A stretch of DNA of 42,966 nucleotides from positions 1 to 42,966 of the forward strand of contig JAVBLF010000048.1 in assembly GCA_031553675.1 (NCBI GenBank), read 5' to 3'. The notes under the pieces were generated by a model, which had not been told where the DNA came from, searched no databases, and saw only the letters and a program-made list of their open reading frames with translations. This document shows positions 40,188 through 42,966 of this stretch, one piece after another. Every line of letters starts with the position of its first letter. The first letter of the stretch is position 1. The DNA is from JAVBLF01 sp031553675 (lineage in GTDB: Bacteria; Bacillota; Clostridia; Christensenellales; CALWSW01). Both the position numbers and the translations under genes were made by a program.

Positions 40188-42215
40188 ATGAACATGCCCT
40201 ATCTGCCGCAAGATTGCCGCCACCATTCGCGTCTGACTGACTTTCGCGTGCCGCAAGGCGCTGTGACCGCCGGATCGACTTTGACGCTGCGCCTGCAATT
40301 GTCCGAAGCCATGCCGGACGTCTTTTGCATGGTCTGCTACGAGATCGGCGGACGCACTTACATTGCGCCACTCGACCCCGTCAGCACGCAGAGCGGCGCG
40401 AGCCTCGTCGAAGTACAGATCGCCTTGCCCCCTGGCAAAACCGGCCTTCTTTACTACTACTTTTTGATCAACGACAAAAAGTCGATCTACTATTGCCAGG
40501 GCACGAGCGGCGAGAGCAGCTTGAACCCCGTACTGACCGGCGAACGCTACCAGGTCACGATCTACGATCCCGACTATGAGACGCCCGCCTGGATGCGCAA
40601 GGGCATACTCTACCAGATCTTCGTCGATCGCTTTGCGCGTTCCGGTGAGCGCGGCGGGCTCGACCGCCTCGACTACCACCGCCAGCTCGGCCGGACGGCC
40701 ATCGCCCACGAAGATTGGTCGGACCAGCCCCTCTACCAACCCCTCCCCGGCCAGCTCCACTACAACCCCTGCGATTACTACGGCGGCGACCTCGCCGGAT
40801 TGACGGAGAAGCTCCCCTACATCGCCTCGCTCGGCGTGAGCTGCCTCTATCTGAATCCGATTTTTGAAGCCGACTCCAACCACAAATACAACACTTCGGA
40901 CTATCGGAAGATCGACCCGGTGTATGGCGACGGAGAGAATTTCCGCGCCCTCTGCCGCGAAGCCGCCAAGTACGGCATTCGCGTCGTGCTGGATGGTGTG
41001 TTTTCGCACACCGGCGACGATTCGGTTTACTTCAACCGCTATGGCCGCTACGAGGGGGTCGGCGCTTACCAATCGCCCGACTCACCCTACGCGCGCTGGT
41101 ACCAGTTCGATTCCTTTCCCAAGACGTATAAGTCCTGGTGGGGTTTCGAATCGCTCCCCAACGTCAACGAAACCGAGCCCAGCTACCGCGAATTCATTTG
41201 CGGGGAAGACGGCGTGGCACGGCATTGGATCAAAGAAGGCGCTGCGGGTTGGCGGCTCGACGTCGCGGACGAGCTGCCCGACGCTTTCATCGAAGATCTC
41301 CGGCAGGCCATCAAAGCCGAATCGTCGGATGCCCTGCTGATCGGCGAAGTCTGGGAGGACGTCAGCAACAAGGAAGCGTATGGCGTCAAGCGCCAATACG
41401 TCATGGGCCGCGAACTCGACTCGGCCATGAACTACCCCCTGCGCGACGCGATCCTGCGCTTTTTGCTGCACAAGCAGGACGCGAAGGCTTTTATCGATCG
41501 CGTCTCCGTGCTGCGCGAACACTATCCGCCGCCCTTCTTCTACGCCTGCATGAACTTGATCTCCAGCCACGACGTGCCGCGCGCGCTCAGCCTGCTGGGC
41601 GGCGCGCCGGACAAGGACAGCGGCATGTCGCGCGAGCAGCAGGCGCAGTTTGCGCTGAATGTCCCCGCCCGCGCCCTGGGGCTGATCCGAATGCGCTTGG
41701 CCGTCGCGTTGCAAATGGCACTGCCCGGCTGCCCCAGCGTCTATTACGGCGATGAAGCCGGCGTCGAAGGCCTCATGGATCCCTTCTGCCGATCGACCTT
41801 CCCGTGGGGCAAAGAGGACGTCTGCCTGCAAAGGCACGTCGCCACGCTCGGCAAACTCCGTAGCGCGACGCCCATCCTCCAAACCGGTCGCATGATTCTG
41901 CTCGCCCCACATCCCGACATCGTCGTGATCCTCCGCTTTGCCACCGGCAAAGAAGACGCGTTCGGCGGACACACCGCCAACGGCGTATTCATCGTCGCGC
42001 TCAACCGCTCGGAACACCGGCGATCGCTGACGCTGGGACTGGAAGACCGCCGCTTTGGCGTCGCGTTTGAAGGCCCCGACGCCGAAGCGCTCCCCAAGCT
42101 CGACGGCGTGTACCGCGATCGCCTCAACCACAGCCATTGCCGCTGCCAAAACAGCCAGATGCCGATGACCCTCGGCCCCTATGCCTGCATGATCCTCCAG
42201 CGGATCGAAGACTGA
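40188..42215 (+). CDS. GH13 alpha-glycosidase (neopullulanase/amylopullulanase-like), cytoplasmic
   Basis: The 675-residue enzyme has an N-terminal beta-sandwich, then a barrel introduced by GILYQIFVDRFA. Region I is VVLDGVFSHTG, region II GWRLDVADEL (nucleophile Asp), region III LLIGEVWED (acid Glu), region IV NLISSHDVPR; the domain ends with a small beta-domain. It lacks a signal peptide, so it likely trims branched glucans or phosphorylase-limit dextrins inside the cell. The exact specificity (cyclodextrinase, neopullulanase or pullulanase) cannot be read off. The ATG at 40188 is nine bases after GGAG; an in-frame ATG at 40173 overlaps that site. Confidence 0.9.
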   Translation: MNMPYLPQDCRHHSRLTDFRVPQGAVTAGSTLTLRLQLSEAMPDVFCMVCYEIGGRTYIAPLDPVSTQSGASLVEVQIALPPGKTGLLYYYFLINDKKSIYYCQGTSGESSLNPVLTGERYQVTIYDPDYETPAWMRKGILYQIFVDRFARSGERGGLDRLDYHRQLGRTAIAHEDWSDQPLYQPLPGQLHYNPCDYYGGDLAGLTEKLPYIASLGVSCLYLNPIFEADSNHKYNTSDYRKIDPVYGDGENFRALCREAAKYGIRVVLDGVFSHTGDDSVYFNRYGRYEGVGAYQSPDSPYARWYQFDSFPKTYKSWWGFESLPNVNETEPSYREFICGEDGVARHWIKEGAAGWRLDVADELPDAFIEDLRQAIKAESSDALLIGEVWEDVSNKEAYGVKRQYVMGRELDSAMNYPLRDAILRFLLHKQDAKAFIDRVSVLREHYPPPFFYACMNLISSHDVPRALSLLGGAPDKDSGMSREQQAQFALNVPARALGLIRMRLAVALQMALPGCPSVYYGDEAGVEGLMDPFCRSTFPWGKEDVCLQRHVATLGKLRSATPILQTGRMILLAPHPDIVVILRFATGKEDAFGGHTANGVFIVALNRSEHRRSLTLGLEDRRFGVAFEGPDAEALPKLDGVYRDRLNHSHCRCQNSQMPMTLGPYACMILQRIED

Positions 42216-42290
42216 TCGCACCTGCCTGCATTCCGCCGAAAAACCGGATTCTCCCTAATAATTAACAATCCGTTTTGGCGAAAAGCAATC

Positions 42291-42319
42291 TTGTCCGAAT
42301 TGCCCAAAAGGTGTATGAT
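42291..42319 (+). promoter_or_regulatory. Promoter of the DUF1858 gene
   Basis: TTGTCC (42291-42296) and TATGAT (42314-42319) are exactly 17 bases apart. Confidence 0.75.
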
Positions 42320-42379
42320 GGAAAAGTCTAATGGTGAGGTGCGCCATTGTGTACTGTCTTTGCCAAGGAGGAGCGTTCC

Positions 42380-42595
42380 ATGTTGCAAACGCAAATAAGC
42401 AACCAAATGACCATTTCGGAAGTGCTGGAGAAAGATCCCGGCATCGCTAACATTTTGATGGAATCCGGCATGCATTGCCTGGGCTGTATGATGGCTTCGG
42501 GCGAAAGCATCGGCGAGGCCGCCCTCGTGCACGGCGTTGACCCGATCATGTTGATGTCCAAGATCAACAGCTATTTGGCCAGCAAAGCTTCCTAA
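42380..42595 (+). CDS. DUF1858 domain protein
   Basis: The 71-residue protein is a stand-alone DUF1858 domain of the kind found at the N-terminus of ScdA/RIC-type and hybrid-cluster-associated proteins. MTISEVLEKDPGIANILMESGMHCLGC contains the CxxC pair, and EAALVHGVDPIMLMSKIN completes the domain. A redox or metal-related role is inferred from the family. The ATG at 42380 follows AAGGAGG; an upstream reading has no ribosome site. It is monocistronic with its own promoter and terminator. Confidence 0.9.
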   Translation: MLQTQISNQMTISEVLEKDPGIANILMESGMHCLGCMMASGESIGEAALVHGVDPIMLMSKINSYLASKAS

Positions 42596-42603
42596 GCGCG
42601 ATC

Positions 42604-42629
42604 AAAAAGTGGCATGTGCCACTTTTTTT
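42604..42629 (+). terminator. Terminator of the DUF1858 gene
   Basis: AAAAAGTGGCA/TGCCACTTTTTTT forms a perfect 11-bp stem with a two-base loop and a T-run. Confidence 0.92.
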
Positions 42630-42654
42630 GTGCGTCGGAATCGCATGGATGCCC

Positions 42655-42966
42655 AGCAGGCGGTTGATAACGCAATCAAAGGTTTACAAGACGTAACGCG
42701 TCGAAAAGCTGTTTTGTTGCAGCGGGCGATTATCAATGCGAATCAAGGGTTGAACCTCGCATGTTCAGAACGGGCGATTCATAACGCCAATCAAGGGTTG
42801 AACTTTGTTCAGGCAAAATGGGATGATCCTTATGGTACGCGGGCGATTGATAATCGCCCCTACATCCCGCTAACCTTGTTTCTGCGCCTGTAGGGGCGAT
42901 TATCAATCGCCCGATGCAGCAAAACGGCCTCGCAATACGTTAGGTTTGCAACCCTTGATTCGCATT
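42655..42966. repeat. GGGCGATT repeat array, cut by the window end
   Basis: Degenerate units reading GGGCGATTxATAA...AATCAAGGGTTGAAC (starting near 42658, 42723 and 42773) lead into a complete 72-bp palindrome at 42841-42912. After it the array continues in the opposite sense, ending CTTGATTCGCATT at the window edge, as in the glgD-glgA block. Confidence 0.8.
42841..42912. repeat. 72-bp GGGCGATT palindromic element, copy 3
   Basis: Its 24-bp arms are perfectly complementary. It is the same length as copies 1 and 2, and only the spacer differs. Confidence 0.9.

Noticed and set aside
42609..42893. A 94-codon frame at the right end (RAIDNRPY-like)
   Set aside because: It starts inside a terminator and runs through the repeat array; it is repeat sequence, not a gene.
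42655..42966. Possible CRISPR array from regularly spaced GGGCGATT units
   Set aside because: Units are degenerate, spacing is uneven, the units themselves are palindromic, spacers are similar to each other, and no cas gene is near.

Overview
The window looks like a chromosomal segment of a GC-rich (about 58-60% by eye), endospore-forming Firmicute, most likely class Clostridia; genus and order cannot be told from the sequence. The reasons are a clear spoIIID, the paired glycogen genes glgC/glgD, a class B sortase, a membrane-anchored LytR-CpsA-Psr protein, two DUF1540 proteins, strong Shine-Dalgarno sequences and many TTG starts. Two ParB-type centromere sites (a perfect parS inside serS and a 15/16 match beside spoIIID), together with serS, ksgA and ychF, which often lie near oriC in Firmicutes, suggest an origin-proximal location. 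There is no rRNA, tRNA, CRISPR array, phage module or full insertion sequence.

Layout. 1-5.4 kb: copper-type CsoR repressor, RadC, dipeptidase PepV, a compact type I toxin/antisense-RNA-like locus, YchF and UppP. 5.5-9.8 kb: arginyl- and seryl-tRNA synthetases and a membrane-tethered solute-binding protein. 9.8-15 kb: a TPR protein with a degenerate nuclease-like C-terminus, an XRE regulator with a four-helix membrane protein, a PepSY protein, a parS-like site, spoIIID and a Gfo/Idh/MocA oxidoreductase. 15-24.3 kb: RecD2 helicase, a Cys-rich Cna-B-like protein behind a sigma-K-like promoter, sortase B, the MreB paralogue Mbl, a candidate small structured RNA, an LCP ligase, a TtcA-like enzyme and an M15/peptidoglycan-binding hydrolase. 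24.6-31.5 kb: the glycogen synthesis genes glgB-glgC-glgD, then a repeat block, then glgA with its own promoter. 31.7-35.2 kb: a small membrane protein, two DUF1540 proteins, glutamate dehydrogenase and KsgA. 35.4-42.6 kb: PckA, glycogen phosphorylase, a GH13 alpha-glucan hydrolase and a DUF1858 protein.

The central theme is alpha-glucan storage. GlgC/GlgD make ADP-glucose, GlgA elongates, GlgB branches, and GlgP and the GH13 enzyme degrade; PckA and GdhA sit between the two halves. GlgA and GlgB both carry long Lys/Ala/Pro-rich C-terminal tails not needed for catalysis. Intergenic space is rich in repeats: four copies of a hairpin element whose stems differ by compensating changes, three copies of a 72-bp GGGCGATT palindrome with surrounding arrays, two copies of a 165-bp MITE-like element, two paired-hairpin repeats, and terminators that reuse the same AAGTGGCC-type stem.

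The strongest candidates for something new are the toxin locus at 2.86-3.13 kb, where two alternative pairings of the toxin 5' leader are mutually exclusive; the RNA at 21.08-21.24 kb; the covarying hairpin repeat; and the tailed glycogen enzymes.
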